Part shown: piece after piece, positions 29,935 to 38,377 of the stretch
Numbering within the stretch: position 1 is the first letter of the stretch
Layout of the letters: the number at the start of each line of letters is the position of its first letter
Assembly: GCA_029433365.1 (NCBI GenBank)
Contig: JAQTHZ010000001.1
Coordinates: 558,001-622,000 of the forward strand
DNA length: 64,000 nucleotides
Source of the DNA: Orbaceae bacterium ESL0721
Lineage (GTDB): Bacteria > Pseudomonadota > Gammaproteobacteria > Enterobacterales > Orbaceae
Reading direction: 5' to 3'
Notes under the pieces: model-generated
Told to the model about the DNA's origin: nothing
Seen by the model: the letters and a program-made list of their open reading frames with translations, nothing else
Databases searched by the model: none
Made by a program: the position numbers and the translations under genes

Positions 29935-32463
29935 ATGAAAAAAATCAATCTTGTGATTCTCGGTAATGGCATGGTTGGGCACCGTTTTATTGAAGAACTT
30001 ATCGATAAAAATGTGGTATCTAACTACAATATTACCCTTCTAAGCGAAGAGAAGCATTTTGCTTACGATCGTGTCCACCTCTCCTCCTATTTTGCCACCC
30101 ACAAAGCTGAAGATCTCTCGTTAGTAAAACCTGGACTATATGACGAACATAATATCAATGTTCTACAAGGCGAGCGTGCAGAATCTATCGATCGAGAAAA
30201 AAGAGTCGTTCACTCACAAAGTGGGCAGATCATACCGTTTGATAAGTTAGTGATTGCAACCGGATCTTACGCTTGGGTACCGCCAATTAAAGGGAATGAT
30301 GGTAGCGACTGCTTTGTCTACCGTACCCTTGAAGATCTTGATAACATAAGTGAATGTGCGAGGCGCAGTAAAAGCGGTGCTGTTGTTGGTGGTGGGCTAT
30401 TAGGTTTAGAGGCAGCAGGTGCGCTGAAAAATTTAGGTATGGAGACCCATGTTATCGAGTTTGCGCCAGTATTAATGGCAGAACAGTTAGATGTGATGGG
30501 CGGTGAGCAGTTACGCCGTAAAATTGAAGATATGGGGGTAACCGTCCATACCAGCAAAAACACGCTTGAGATCCTCCATACCGATCACGGCAAAGTGATG
30601 AAATTTGCTGATGGTAGTGAGCTGGCTGTTGATTTTATCGTCTTCTCAACTGGTATCCGTGCCAACGACCAACTTGCCAAAACGTGTGATCTTGAAACTG
30701 GTCCTCGCGGCGGTATTGTTGTCAATGATCACTGCCAAACTGCTGATCCAGATATTTATGCAATTGGTGAATGTGCATGCTGGAGTAGTCGCGTTTTCGG
30801 ATTAGTGGCACCTGGTTATAAGATGGCGCAGATTGCTGTTAACCATTTAACCAGCGGTAGTGACACCTTTACTGGCGCCGATATGAGTGCAAAACTTAAA
30901 CTATTGGGCGTTGATGTAGGTAGTATCGGTGATGCCAAAGGACGAACCGCAGGAGCGCGCAGTTACGTCTATCTTGATGAGTCTATCCCATGTTATAAAC
31001 GGTTAGTTGTCTCGGAAGATAATCAATATCTACTTGGTGCAGTATTGGTAGGTGACACCTCAGATTATAGTAATTTACTACAATTGATGCTAAATAAGAT
31101 GGCACTGCCAGAGCACCCTGACACCCTAATTTTACCAGCGCATGCAGGGGCTAAACCGGTTATGGGTGTTGAATCACTGCCTGATTCGGCACAGATCTGC
31201 TCCTGCTTTGATGTTACAAAAGCGACTATTGTACAAGCGATCAGTGCCGGTTGCCACACTGTTGCTGCAATCAAAGCTGAGACTAAAGCGGGAACTGGCT
31301 GCGGTGGCTGTGTACCTTTAATTACACAACTACTAAACAGCGAGCTGAAAAAACAGGGTATTGAGGTAAACAACAACCTTTGTGACCATTTCCACCACTC
31401 CCGTCAAGAGCTATTCCACCTTATCCGTGTCGGTCGCCTAAAAAGTTTTGATGAAGTTATCGCTAAGCATGGTCAAGGTTACGGCTGTGAAGTCTGTAAA
31501 CCTGCTGTTGGTTCTATCTTAGCCTCTTGCTGGAATGAGTATGTGTTAGCCCCTGATCTCATCCCACTGCAAGATAGTAACGATATCTTCCTCGGTAATA
31601 TCCAGAAAGACGGTACCTACTCAGTTATTCCACGCTCAGCTGGTGGTGAAATCACACCAGAACAGTTACAGACCATTGGTCAAGTTGCCCGTAAATATAA
31701 TCTCTATACTAAAATTACCGGTTCACAACGTATCGGTATGTTTGGAGCGCAAAAGGATGATCTACCAGCAATTTGGCGTGAACTTATTGAAGCGGGATTA
31801 GAGACAGGGCACGCCTATGCTAAAGCGTTACGTATGGCGAAAACTTGTGTCGGGAGTACTTGGTGCCGCTATGGTGTTGGCGATAGCGTTGGTCTTGGCG
31901 TTGAGTTAGAGAACCGTTATAAAGGGATCCGTAGTCCACATAAAATGAAGTTTGGCGTCTCTGGTTGTACCCGTGAGTGTGCCGAAGCGCAAGGTAAGGA
32001 TGTTGGGATTATTGCGACCGAGAAGGGTTGGAATCTCTACGTCTGTGGTAATGGCGGTATGAAACCACGTCATGCTGATCTGCTTGCTGCCGATTTAGAT
32101 AAAGAGACACTAGTTCGCTATATCGACCGTCTCCTCATGTTCTATATTCGCACCGCTGATAAACTACAGCGTACCTCACTTTGGTTAGAGAGCATGGATG
32201 GCGGGATTGACTACCTACGCAGTGTGATTATTGATGATAAATTAAATATCAATCAAGAGCTTGAAGAGGAGCTAGAAAAAGTTCGTCAACTTGTGATCTG
32301 CGAATGGAGAGAGACTGTTGAAAATCCTGAACATCAGCGCAGGTTCGCCCACTATATTAATAGCCCATCACGTGATGAGTATGTAAAAGTGGTACCTGAA
32401 CGTGAGCAACATCGCCCAGCATCATGGGAAGAGAAAGCAATTTATGTGAGAGGAGTACAGTAA
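29935..32463 (+). CDS. nirB: NADH-dependent nitrite reductase, large subunit
   Basis: Reduces nitrite to ammonium in the cytoplasm using NADH, FAD, an Fe-S cluster and siroheme. I chose ATG 29935 (MKKINLVILGNGMVGHRF) because it aligns residue for residue with E. coli NirB; a GTG and an ATG just upstream are also in frame. The order is an FAD/NAD domain (GNGMVGHRF, ATGSYAWVPPIKG, VVGGGLLGLEAAGALKNLG), a BFD-like [2Fe-2S] domain (ICSCFDVTKA, TGCGGCVP), then sulfite/nitrite reductase half-domains with TCVGSTWCRYG and SGCTRECAEAQGKD, which hold the 4Fe-4S/siroheme cysteines. It is the first gene of nirBDC-cysG. Confidence 0.97.
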   Translation: MKKINLVILGNGMVGHRFIEELIDKNVVSNYNITLLSEEKHFAYDRVHLSSYFATHKAEDLSLVKPGLYDEHNINVLQGERAESIDREKRVVHSQSGQIIPFDKLVIATGSYAWVPPIKGNDGSDCFVYRTLEDLDNISECARRSKSGAVVGGGLLGLEAAGALKNLGMETHVIEFAPVLMAEQLDVMGGEQLRRKIEDMGVTVHTSKNTLEILHTDHGKVMKFADGSELAVDFIVFSTGIRANDQLAKTCDLETGPRGGIVVNDHCQTADPDIYAIGECACWSSRVFGLVAPGYKMAQIAVNHLTSGSDTFTGADMSAKLKLLGVDVGSIGDAKGRTAGARSYVYLDESIPCYKRLVVSEDNQYLLGAVLVGDTSDYSNLLQLMLNKMALPEHPDTLILPAHAGAKPVMGVESLPDSAQICSCFDVTKATIVQAISAGCHTVAAIKAETKAGTGCGGCVPLITQLLNSELKKQGIEVNNNLCDHFHHSRQELFHLIRVGRLKSFDEVIAKHGQGYGCEVCKPAVGSILASCWNEYVLAPDLIPLQDSNDIFLGNIQKDGTYSVIPRSAGGEITPEQLQTIGQVARKYNLYTKITGSQRIGMFGAQKDDLPAIWRELIEAGLETGHAYAKALRMAKTCVGSTWCRYGVGDSVGLGVELENRYKGIRSPHKMKFGVSGCTRECAEAQGKDVGIIATEKGWNLYVCGNGGMKPRHADLLAADLDKETLVRYIDRLLMFYIRTADKLQRTSLWLESMDGGIDYLRSVIIDDKLNINQELEEELEKVRQLVICEWRETVENPEHQRRFAHYINSPSRDEYVKVVPEREQHRPASWEEKAIYVRGVQ

Positions 32464-32792
32464 TGAGTGAGTGGATCACAGTTTGCAAGCTTGATGATAT
32501 CCATGCACAGACTGGTGTTTGTGCATTAGTTAATGATGAACCGGTGGCAATTTTCCGCCCTTATGACGACGATAGACTTTATGCTATCAGCAATATTGAC
32601 CCATTTTTCCACGCTAGCGTTTTGTCACGCGGCATCATTGCTGAACATCAAAATGAGTTATGGGTGGCAAGTCCACTTAAAAAACAGCGCTTTCGCTTAA
32701 AAGATGGTTACTGCCTTGAAGACAGTAACTACTCAATCAAATCCTACCCTGTAAGAGCTGAAAATGGCGCTGTACAGATTCAGATAAATTAA
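32463..32792 (+). CDS. nirD: Nitrite reductase, small subunit
   Basis: A Rieske-like small subunit of the NADH nitrite reductase, 109 residues (108 in E. coli). ATG 32463 overlaps the nirB stop by one base (TAATG), so translation is coupled. SEWITVCKLDDI and FRPYDDDRLYAISNIDPFF fit NirD. As in other short NirD proteins, the Rieske cysteines are absent, which is normal for this group. Confidence 0.96.
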   Translation: MSEWITVCKLDDIHAQTGVCALVNDEPVAIFRPYDDDRLYAISNIDPFFHASVLSRGIIAEHQNELWVASPLKKQRFRLKDGYCLEDSNYSIKSYPVRAENGAVQIQIN

Positions 32793-32809
32793 AATGGAAA
32801 AAAACTAAT

Positions 32810-33586
32810 ATGTATCAGGAAACAGTTAATAAATGTGCTGCCAATGCAGCACGTATTGCAAGATTAAATAGAGATAACCCACTCAGTTTTTGGATCAGCT
32901 CTGCCATGGCGGGCGCCTATGTTGGACTTGGTATTATTCTAATCTTTACCTTAGGCAACGCCGTCGATCCTGCTATCCGCTCGCTGGTAATGGGGGCAAC
33001 TTTTGGTATCGCGTTAACTTTAGTTGTCATCGCCGGTTCAGAGCTCTTTACTGGCCATACCATGATGTTAACACTCGGGGTAAAAGGGAAGACGATAACC
33101 CAATGGCAGATGTGGAAAATTTTACCGCAGACTTGGCTTGGCAACCTTATCGGTTCTATCTTTGTTGCTGCCCTCTTCTTTTATGGTGGCAGCCAATTGC
33201 TCTCATTAAATACCAGCCTTGTTCATACTGGTGCTTTAGCTAAAGTCTCTCAACCTGCTTTAAATCTCTTTTTCAAAGGTATTTTATGTAACTGGTTGGT
33301 CTGTTTAGCGATCTGGATGGCGATTCGCGTTGAAGGTGCAGCAAAATTTATTGCCATCTGGTGGTGCCTGTTAGCGTTTATCGCTTCTGGCTTTGAGCAC
33401 TCGGTCGCTAATATGACACTCTTTGCCCTATCATGGTTTGGTAACCATAGCGAACAGTTTACCTTGCTAGGTATTGGTCACAATCTACTCTGGGTAACAT
33501 TAGGTAATTTAGTTTCTGGCTCAATTTTTATGGGGTTAGGTTACTGGTATGCAACGCCTAAACAGGATAGACCACAGTCGCTATAA
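32810..33586 (+). CDS. nirC: Nitrite transporter NirC (formate/nitrite transporter family)
   Basis: An FNT-family pentameric channel that imports nitrite for NirBD. It has 258 residues and six membrane helices. Family motifs are the N-terminal NPLSFWISSAMAGAYVGLG, ITLVV/SELFTGHTMMLT-type sequence at about residues 65-85, GILCNWLVCLAIWMA and the histidine-containing ASGFEHSVANMTLFALSWF. It lies 17 bp after nirD and before cysG, giving the E. coli order nirBDC-cysG. Confidence 0.95.
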   Translation: MYQETVNKCAANAARIARLNRDNPLSFWISSAMAGAYVGLGIILIFTLGNAVDPAIRSLVMGATFGIALTLVVIAGSELFTGHTMMLTLGVKGKTITQWQMWKILPQTWLGNLIGSIFVAALFFYGGSQLLSLNTSLVHTGALAKVSQPALNLFFKGILCNWLVCLAIWMAIRVEGAAKFIAIWWCLLAFIASGFEHSVANMTLFALSWFGNHSEQFTLLGIGHNLLWVTLGNLVSGSIFMGLGYWYATPKQDRPQSL

Positions 33587-33611
33587 GTGACAAATATAGA
33601 CACACTTTTTT

Positions 33612-33666
33612 CCCCTATTGCATAATGATCGACAGTTTGGTCACTATGTTAATTAGGGGATTTTTC
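33612..33666 (+). terminator. Possible terminator or attenuator between nirC and cysG
   Basis: CCCCTA (33612-33617) and TAGGGG (33654-33659) enclose a 36-nt partly structured loop and are followed by ATTTTT. Part of the transcription may stop here and lower cysG relative to nirBDC. Confidence 0.45.
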
Positions 33667-33729
33667 TATTTTTCAAAATTATTTAAAAATTCTTCTGAAC
33701 TAGCCTAATTAGGATGTAAAAAGCGTTAT

Positions 33730-35097
33730 ATGGACTATTTACCGATCTTCTGCCAACTTAAAAATCGATCTTCTCTCTTAGTCGGTGGCGGACAAATTGC
33801 AGAGCGTAAAGCACGTCTGCTACTCGAAGCTGGCGCAAATATAACAGCCGTTGCTCTTGAATTCTCTCCCCAATTTCTACTCTGGCAACAACAAAAAAAA
33901 GTTAACCTTATCGAGGCGCCATTTGAGATAAAACTACTCGATGATGCATGGATTGTTATCGCAGCCACAAATAATAGAGCCCTTAATCAGCAGGTGAGTG
34001 AAGCGTGTGAAGCAAGGCATATCTTCTGTAATGTGGTTGATGATCCCGAACTTGCCTCCTTTATTATGCCCTCAATTATAGATCGTTCGCCAATTCTTGT
34101 AGCTGTCTCCTCAATGGGCAAGGCGCCGGTTCTGGTTCGGCTGTTACGCGAAAAGCTAGAGACACTGCTACCGTTAAATTTGGGGTATTTAGCAAATTAC
34201 GCAGGTCAACTGCGTGATAGAGTTAAACAGTGCTTTCCCTCATCAACCAACCGACGTAGGTTTTGGGAGAAGCTCCTTACCCATCATCGCCTTGCCCAAG
34301 CATTAGAGCATGGTGATCATGATAAAGTAGAAGCGGTAACCGAAGCGCTATTTGAGTCAAAAATTGCCTCTGGCGGTGAAGTGGTTTTAGTTGGTGCGGG
34401 TCCTGGTGATGCTGGACTATTGACCATCAAAGCGCTACAGCAGATTCAGTTAGCGGATGTGATCATCTATGATCGCCTTGTCTCTGATGATGTGATGAAA
34501 CTGGTTCGCCGTGATGCGACTTGCGTATTTGTCGGTAAACGCGCCGGTTACCACTGCGTGCCACAAGAGCAGATTAATCAGATCTTGCTCGATTACGCCA
34601 AACAGGGTAAACGGGTGGTAAGGTTAAAAGGTGGCGATCCATTTGTCTTTGGACGTGGTGGTGAAGAGCTTGATGTATTAGCCGACGCGGGCATTCCCTT
34701 CTCAATCGTTCCGGGGATTACCGCCGCCTCTGGCTGCTCTGCCTATAGCGGAATCCCATTAACCCACCGCGACCATGCGCACGGTATCCAGCTAGTGACA
34801 GGGCACCAGAAGAGTGATTCATCGTTAGATTGGGAGAGTCTAGCGCATGACAAACAGACATTAGTCTTCTATATGGGGCTTAACCAAGCGCAAGAGATTG
34901 AGACAAATCTTTTAAAACACCATATGGCAAGCAACACCCCAGTTGCCATTATTGAAGAGGGCACCAGCAATAAACAGCGAGTAGTAACAGGTGAACTCTC
35001 GCAGCTTAGCCTGCTTGCAACCGAGATGAAGAGCCCAAGCTTAATCATTATCGGATCGGTGGTGAAATTGCGGGATAAATTTAACTGGTTTAGTTAA
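33730..35097 (+). CDS. cysG: Siroheme synthase CysG (trifunctional)
   Basis: Makes siroheme, the cofactor of NirB, from uroporphyrinogen III by methylation, dehydrogenation and iron insertion. The 455 residues match E. coli (457). The N-terminal dehydrogenase/ferrochelatase half has [18 protein letters not shown] and [20 protein letters not shown]. The C-terminal methyltransferase half begins near residue 216 with [20 protein letters not shown] and includes [17 protein letters not shown] and [18 protein letters not shown]. It supplies the nir operon and is 143 bp from nirC. Confidence 0.97.
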   Translation: MDYLPIFCQLKNRSSLLVGGGQIAERKARLLLEAGANITAVALEFSPQFLLWQQQKKVNLIEAPFEIKLLDDAWIVIAATNNRALNQQVSEACEARHIFCNVVDDPELASFIMPSIIDRSPILVAVSSMGKAPVLVRLLREKLETLLPLNLGYLANYAGQLRDRVKQCFPSSTNRRRFWEKLLTHHRLAQALEHGDHDKVEAVTEALFESKIASGGEVVLVGAGPGDAGLLTIKALQQIQLADVIIYDRLVSDDVMKLVRRDATCVFVGKRAGYHCVPQEQINQILLDYAKQGKRVVRLKGGDPFVFGRGGEELDVLADAGIPFSIVPGITAASGCSAYSGIPLTHRDHAHGIQLVTGHQKSDSSLDWESLAHDKQTLVFYMGLNQAQEIETNLLKHHMASNTPVAIIEEGTSNKQRVVTGELSQLSLLATEMKSPSLIIIGSVVKLRDKFNWFS

Positions 35098-35249
35098 ATA
35101 GATTTATTTATTTGAAATTTTAAGCATCAAATAGTTTAATTATAAAAAAAGTTAACCTATTTTTTGATTAACAATTAGTCAGATATTTAAAATCATCAGA
35201 ACTTTGCCCAATAGCAGCATAAAAAAAGCAGATAAAAGGAAATAAGAGT

Positions 35250-36035
35250 ATGAAAAAAGTAGTCACCCTGATAATGGCAATCTTTATCATCACATCTTGT
35301 AAAGAGAGTCCAATGGAAGAGCAGCAAATTTTATTGTCAAATAATTATAATATTTTATTACTTCCACTCTATACACCTAATAGCGAACCGATAAATAGAC
35401 AAGAAATAGTCACAACATATCTTAAGAATGATAGTAAAGATATTGTCATAATTGAAGCTGATAAAGATGGGTTTATTACAACTCTCTATACTAATAACAA
35501 AAAAGAAGTGGACATAGATTATAATAACTTAACTCTTATAGGTTTTGATCAAGCAAATAAAGAACAATATTTTAAACTGGTTTTAGATGATAAAAAAAAT
35601 ATTATTAACATAATCGATTCAAAACATACAGACATAATTGAAGAGATTGTAAAAGATAATTATGGGAGAGTAATAAGCGTTGTAAATAGATTAGATATAG
35701 GAAAACAGACTAACTCTTATCACTATAATGGTTCCAAACTTCAGAATTATTATACAGAAAGTGAGTATCTTTGGGGGGGTAATCCACTTGAAACACTTGA
35801 AAAAACAGCACTATTCTACAATGATAAAAATGAGTTAATTAAATCAGAAATAAAAAGAGATTACAAATGGAATCAAAAAACACCATCTAATGAAAATATA
35901 AATGAGGAATTCAAACATTTAAGCTTTAACTGTTTTTTCTCAGCACATAACCAATATGGTGATTGGACTGAGTCATATTGTGAAGATATGGATCATAATA
36001 AAATAGTTTTATATACTCGAAGTATCGAATATTAA
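35250..36035 (+). CDS. Unknown lipoprotein
   Basis: A 261-residue protein with a clear lipoprotein signal: MKKVVTLIMAIFIITSC, with the lipid-acceptor cysteine at residue 17. The mature part is hydrophilic and rich in Asn, Lys and Tyr, with beta-type segments; I recognise no domain. A ribosome site (AAAGGAAATAAGAG) precedes ATG 35250. It is very AT-rich, even for this genome, and marks the start of the accessory region after cysG. A possible role is as element cargo at the outer membrane, but nothing in the sequence tells the function. Confidence 0.65.
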   Translation: MKKVVTLIMAIFIITSCKESPMEEQQILLSNNYNILLLPLYTPNSEPINRQEIVTTYLKNDSKDIVIIEADKDGFITTLYTNNKKEVDIDYNNLTLIGFDQANKEQYFKLVLDDKKNIINIIDSKHTDIIEEIVKDNYGRVISVVNRLDIGKQTNSYHYNGSKLQNYYTESEYLWGGNPLETLEKTALFYNDKNELIKSEIKRDYKWNQKTPSNENINEEFKHLSFNCFFSAHNQYGDWTESYCEDMDHNKIVLYTRSIEY

Positions 36036-36045
36036 TCCAAAAATT

Positions 36046-36057
36046 TTTTAGGGTTAA
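36046..36057 (+). repeat. Partial copy of the dispersed motif (TTTTAGGGTTAA)
   Basis: Twelve of the 15 motif bases, directly after the lipoprotein gene. Confidence 0.5.
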
Positions 36058-36162
36058 GGTCATTTCAATCAAAAAATTTAGCTTTACTGTTTATTATTGT
36101 GAAAATCTTAATAACCTGCCTAGTTAGTGGTTAATATTAAAATTAACCACTTTTTAATTATC

Positions 36163-36387
36163 CTATTTATGGTGTTTTGAGTAATTACTGTGTCGTAGCG
36201 TTAAGCTGATATCATCAACTAATTCACCTAGCAATGACATAGCGCTGTGGATCATCTCATTTTCAATCACATCACCCCTCTTTTCGGTTGTATGGGCGAT
36301 AAAGCCGATAAAAGTGCGGGATTGATTTAGTTTTTTTATAATTCGATTAACGGACTCTGCCGTTAATGTAACTGAAGATTTAGGCAT
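36163..36387 (-). CDS. Small satellite-type protein, paralogue of the gene at 41445
   Basis: A 74-residue protein starting at ATG 36387 (MPKSSVTLTAESVNRIIKKL). It shares VTLT, the IIKKL/IVKKL run, GDVIENEM and a following AM..L motif with the 92-residue protein at 41445-41723, so both belong to one small family. Its start overlaps the stop of the preceding mini-gene in ATGCCTAA, the same 8-bp coupling seen three times in the complete element. This places 36163-36861 as a remnant of a second, related element. Function unknown; mostly helical and without membrane segments. Confidence 0.65.
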   Translation of the reverse strand: MPKSSVTLTAESVNRIIKKLNQSRTFIGFIAHTTEKRGDVIENEMIHSAMSLLGELVDDISLTLRHSNYSKHHK

Positions 36388-36505
36388 AAGAGCCCCCAAT
36401 GGTTACATGCAGAGTATTAAGTGGCGCCTTAGTAAAATTCTCAGCATGAAAGATCTGTGGAGATTGCCCATGTTTTGGGTATAGGGTATGATGACAGTTA
36501 GCCAT
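36380..36505 (-). CDS. Shrunken Ash/Icd-like mini-gene of the remnant element
   Basis: A 41-codon frame (MANCHHTLYPKHGQSPQIFH and then a tail ending VTIGGSYA). Its leader (AAGGATAATGC before ATG) is nearly identical to that of the Icd/Ash-like gene at 42484, which also begins MAN and ends with a GGYA-type tail. It occupies the same place, overlapping the next gene by ATGCCTAA. I read it as a much-shortened homologue. It may no longer encode a working protein. Confidence 0.5.
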   Translation of the reverse strand: MANCHHTLYPKHGQSPQIFHAENFTKAPLNTLHVTIGGSYA

Positions 36506-36535
36506 TGCATTATCCTTGTTAATGTTGGTGGTTAG

Positions 36536-36567
36536 ATAGCTCGTTGTATGTCCGTACTTCGAGCTAT
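36536..36567. promoter_or_regulatory. Leader hairpin of the remnant element, matching 42515-42547
   Basis: ATAGCTCG and CGAGCTAT form a perfect 8-bp stem, with GTA/TAC pairing further in. It sits 30 bp upstream of the mini-gene start. The equivalent hairpin in the complete element has different bases but pairs as well. Confidence 0.6.
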
Positions 36568-36702
36568 TGTTATTATTAGAAAACCAATCGCATTGGTGTA
36601 CTTACAATATAATTTATGGTGTACCTACTAGTCAAGACTTTTTTATCCTTTTTGTTTCCTGTATAGTGCTGTTATATTCAATATCAATAAAATGGTTTTC
36701 AA

Positions 36703-36861
36703 ATGGTAACTGGTCGCAATAATAAGAGTTCTAAACTTAAAAATATCCGTTTCCCCCATGATCTAATTGAACAGATCAATCAACAAGCCAAAAAAGAGAA
36801 TAGCAACTTTTCTGCTTGGGTGATTGCAACTTGCCGAGAAAAACTAGACAGATCAAAATAA
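36703..36861 (+). CDS. YlcI/YnfO-type (DUF3950) small DNA-binding-like protein
   Basis: A 52-residue protein, MVTGRNNKSSKLKNIRFPHD..., then LIEQINQQAKKENSNFSAWV and a basic tail CREKLDRSK. The pattern (a short strand IRFPHDL, then two helices) matches the YlcI/YnfO family found in enterobacterial prophages, which looks like a ribbon-helix-helix fold. It is divergent from the mini-gene at 36505, in the same layout as the pair at 42627-42965, and its C-terminus resembles that of the 42798 protein (CREKLDKSK). It probably regulates the divergent promoter. Direct repeats GGTGTAC near 36596 and 36621 upstream are candidate binding sites. Confidence 0.7.
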   Translation: MVTGRNNKSSKLKNIRFPHDLIEQINQQAKKENSNFSAWVIATCREKLDRSK

Positions 36862-37053
36862 CTTATTATTTAACCGCTCAATATCGTGATTACTATTCGT
36901 GGTATGTTCTCTAGTTGCAAATTTGTTTTAGGCTTTTAGTCATTTAAATCAATTAAATAGATTTAAAGCTGATTTTTTTTCGCTTAAATTGCTTTGAAAT
37001 TAATCAATAACAGATCTATAATTTTGACTGATTTTTATTAATAGAGAATAATT

Positions 37054-37632
37054 ATGTTGTTGATTAATAAAAAAACAATTCTAATCTATATAGCTGTCAT
37101 TTGCCTTACGGCATGCGCTTTAGGCAACAGTACGATAGATCCCGCTACTTTTGATCGATCCATTCATGCTCGTATTCGCCTATATGGTCAAAATCAGAAA
37201 CCAACGATTATTTACTATTTCCAAAATGGGCATAAAGTCGAAATTAATACCGGCGGTGAATTAGCTGACTCTTTTCTCTCCTTTATTGGCTTAGCGAAAA
37301 ACCAGACCATTGGTATCCCTAATACCACTATGTCGACCAATTTTGTAAATTATAGTGGCAATCTCTCTAAGATGTTCTATCAAGAATTTGTCATTCCAAC
37401 AGGCGTACCGATAACAGTGCGTAACAGTTATAGTGGATTTAGACAAGATTATAAAAAGGATCAACCCAATACAACAACCTATCAAGAACACTCTTGTAAC
37501 AGCAAAGATCTAACATTTACACCAGAAGCCGGCAAAGATTACGAAGCCGTACCCGCATTTAATAGCGCTGAATGCGGTGTGGTGATATTACGGATAGATG
37601 GGGATTATTCGACTGAGAGAGTGAATTTATAG
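37054..37632 (+). CDS. Unknown lipoprotein
   Basis: A 192-residue protein with a lipoprotein signal (TILIYIAVICLTAC, acceptor cysteine near residue 21). The mature part is beta-rich, with two further cysteines (HSCNSKD and SAECGVV) about 30 residues apart that could form a disulfide. I do not recognise the family. It lies between the element remnant and the left att site of the complete element, so it may be cargo from an older insertion. A ribosome site, AGAGAA, precedes ATG 37054. Confidence 0.6.
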   Translation: MLLINKKTILIYIAVICLTACALGNSTIDPATFDRSIHARIRLYGQNQKPTIIYYFQNGHKVEINTGGELADSFLSFIGLAKNQTIGIPNTTMSTNFVNYSGNLSKMFYQEFVIPTGVPITVRNSYSGFRQDYKKDQPNTTTYQEHSCNSKDLTFTPEAGKDYEAVPAFNSAECGVVILRIDGDYSTERVNL

Positions 37633-37928
37633 GGGTAATTTGGATCAATCTATTTGATTAGATTAGTTTTAAATTTACCCATTAAATAACAGATTTTAAT
37701 ATCCCTACTTTTAAAACCACTCCTTTAAATTACTATCGAAACATCTAATTTTTTGTCAATAAACTAAAGTATTATCAATATACCTAACAAAATATATTTT
37801 TATGTTAACGAGGTAGCAAAATTGTTATATGTTGAAATTTTGCGAACACTAAGCTAGTGATAAAAAGAACTATATTTATTTTCTTTGAAGATTATTGAGA
37901 AGATAAATAGATTTAAAAATATCGAAGT

Positions 37929-37944
37929 GCCAAGGGAATTCGAA
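37929..37944. other. Candidate attachment-site repeat at the element's left end
   Basis: GCCAAGGGAATTCGAA resembles GCCAAGGGGGATCGAA at 48931-48946, in the 3' part of tRNA-Ala, in the same orientation (13 of 16 identical). Read on the minus strand it looks like a tRNA T-arm and acceptor fragment (TTCGAATTCCCTTGGC). It would be the far end of the integrated element, about 11 kb away. The match is imperfect, so the exact crossover is uncertain. Confidence 0.5.
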
Positions 37945-37946
37945 TC

Positions 37947-38024
37947 GCATAACTAAAACCTTTTTCAAAGCTATATTTTTAATTTACAGAACTCAAATCG
38001 TATAACTAAACGTATAACTAAAAC
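37947..38024. promoter_or_regulatory. Candidate integrase arm-type sites, left end
   Basis: CATAACTAAAAC (37948), CGTATAACTAAA (37999) and CGTATAACTAAAACG (38011) repeat here, next to the candidate att core. The same sequence recurs at the integrase end (48761-48805). Repeats of this kind at both ends of an element fit the arm sites bound by the N-terminal domain of tyrosine recombinases. Confidence 0.55.
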
Positions 38025-38189
38025 GAAAAGTACCCCTAGTTTTAGATGCGGGATTTTCCAAGATGTAGATTTAAAAATTGAATTATTAATTTTGACAATG
38101 TAAAAATTTTACCTGGATCTCGGTGTCCAAAAATAGTGGTTTATAAATTTGTTGCTACCCCCCCTTAAAATAAAGTTTTATAGAAAACT

Positions 38190-38304
38190 GTACATAGTGT
38201 ACATCATTTGCGCCAACCCTTGTGCTGTAAGGGTTTTCGCTATGTATAGTCAAAATATCAACTATGCATACTCTACATGCTATACATGGTCAACTCTACA
38301 TAGT
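38190..38304. repeat. Iteron-like repeats near the primase 3' end (crr-like candidate)
   Basis: GTACATAGTGTACAT, CTATGTATAGT, ACTATGCATACT, CTACATGCTATACATGG and CTACATAGT share a TATGTATA-type core in both orientations. Similar repeats occur at 47255-47350. In phage P4, the alpha protein needs two separated repeat regions, ori and crr, and crr is next to the alpha gene, as here. Confidence 0.45.
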
Positions 38305-38319
38305 TAGAATGGTTACCTA

Positions 38320-38344
38320 TAAAAAAACCGCCATTCAAGGCGGT
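38320..38344 (-). terminator. Terminator of the primase operon
   Basis: On the minus strand ACCGCC and GGCGGT pair around TTGAAT and are followed by seven T. It lies 33 bp after the primase stop. Confidence 0.85.
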
Positions 38345-38377
38345 GTTAATAGGTATTAAGGAGTATTGGTAGGTTAT

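Larger units (their letters stand above)
37633..38377. other. Non-coding left end of the satellite element
   Basis: 745 bp without a gene. In order it has an AT-rich outer part, the candidate att copy (37929-37944), repeated ATAACTAAA arm-type sites (37947-38024), a short inverted repeat AACCCTT/AAGGGTT (38215-38235), a cluster of CTATGTATAC-like repeats (38190-38304) and the terminator of the primase operon (38320-38344). Confidence 0.6.

Noticed and set aside
38190-38304. CRISPR-like reading of the repeat cluster
   Set aside because: Repeats are short, degenerate, in both orientations and unevenly spaced, and no cas genes are present.
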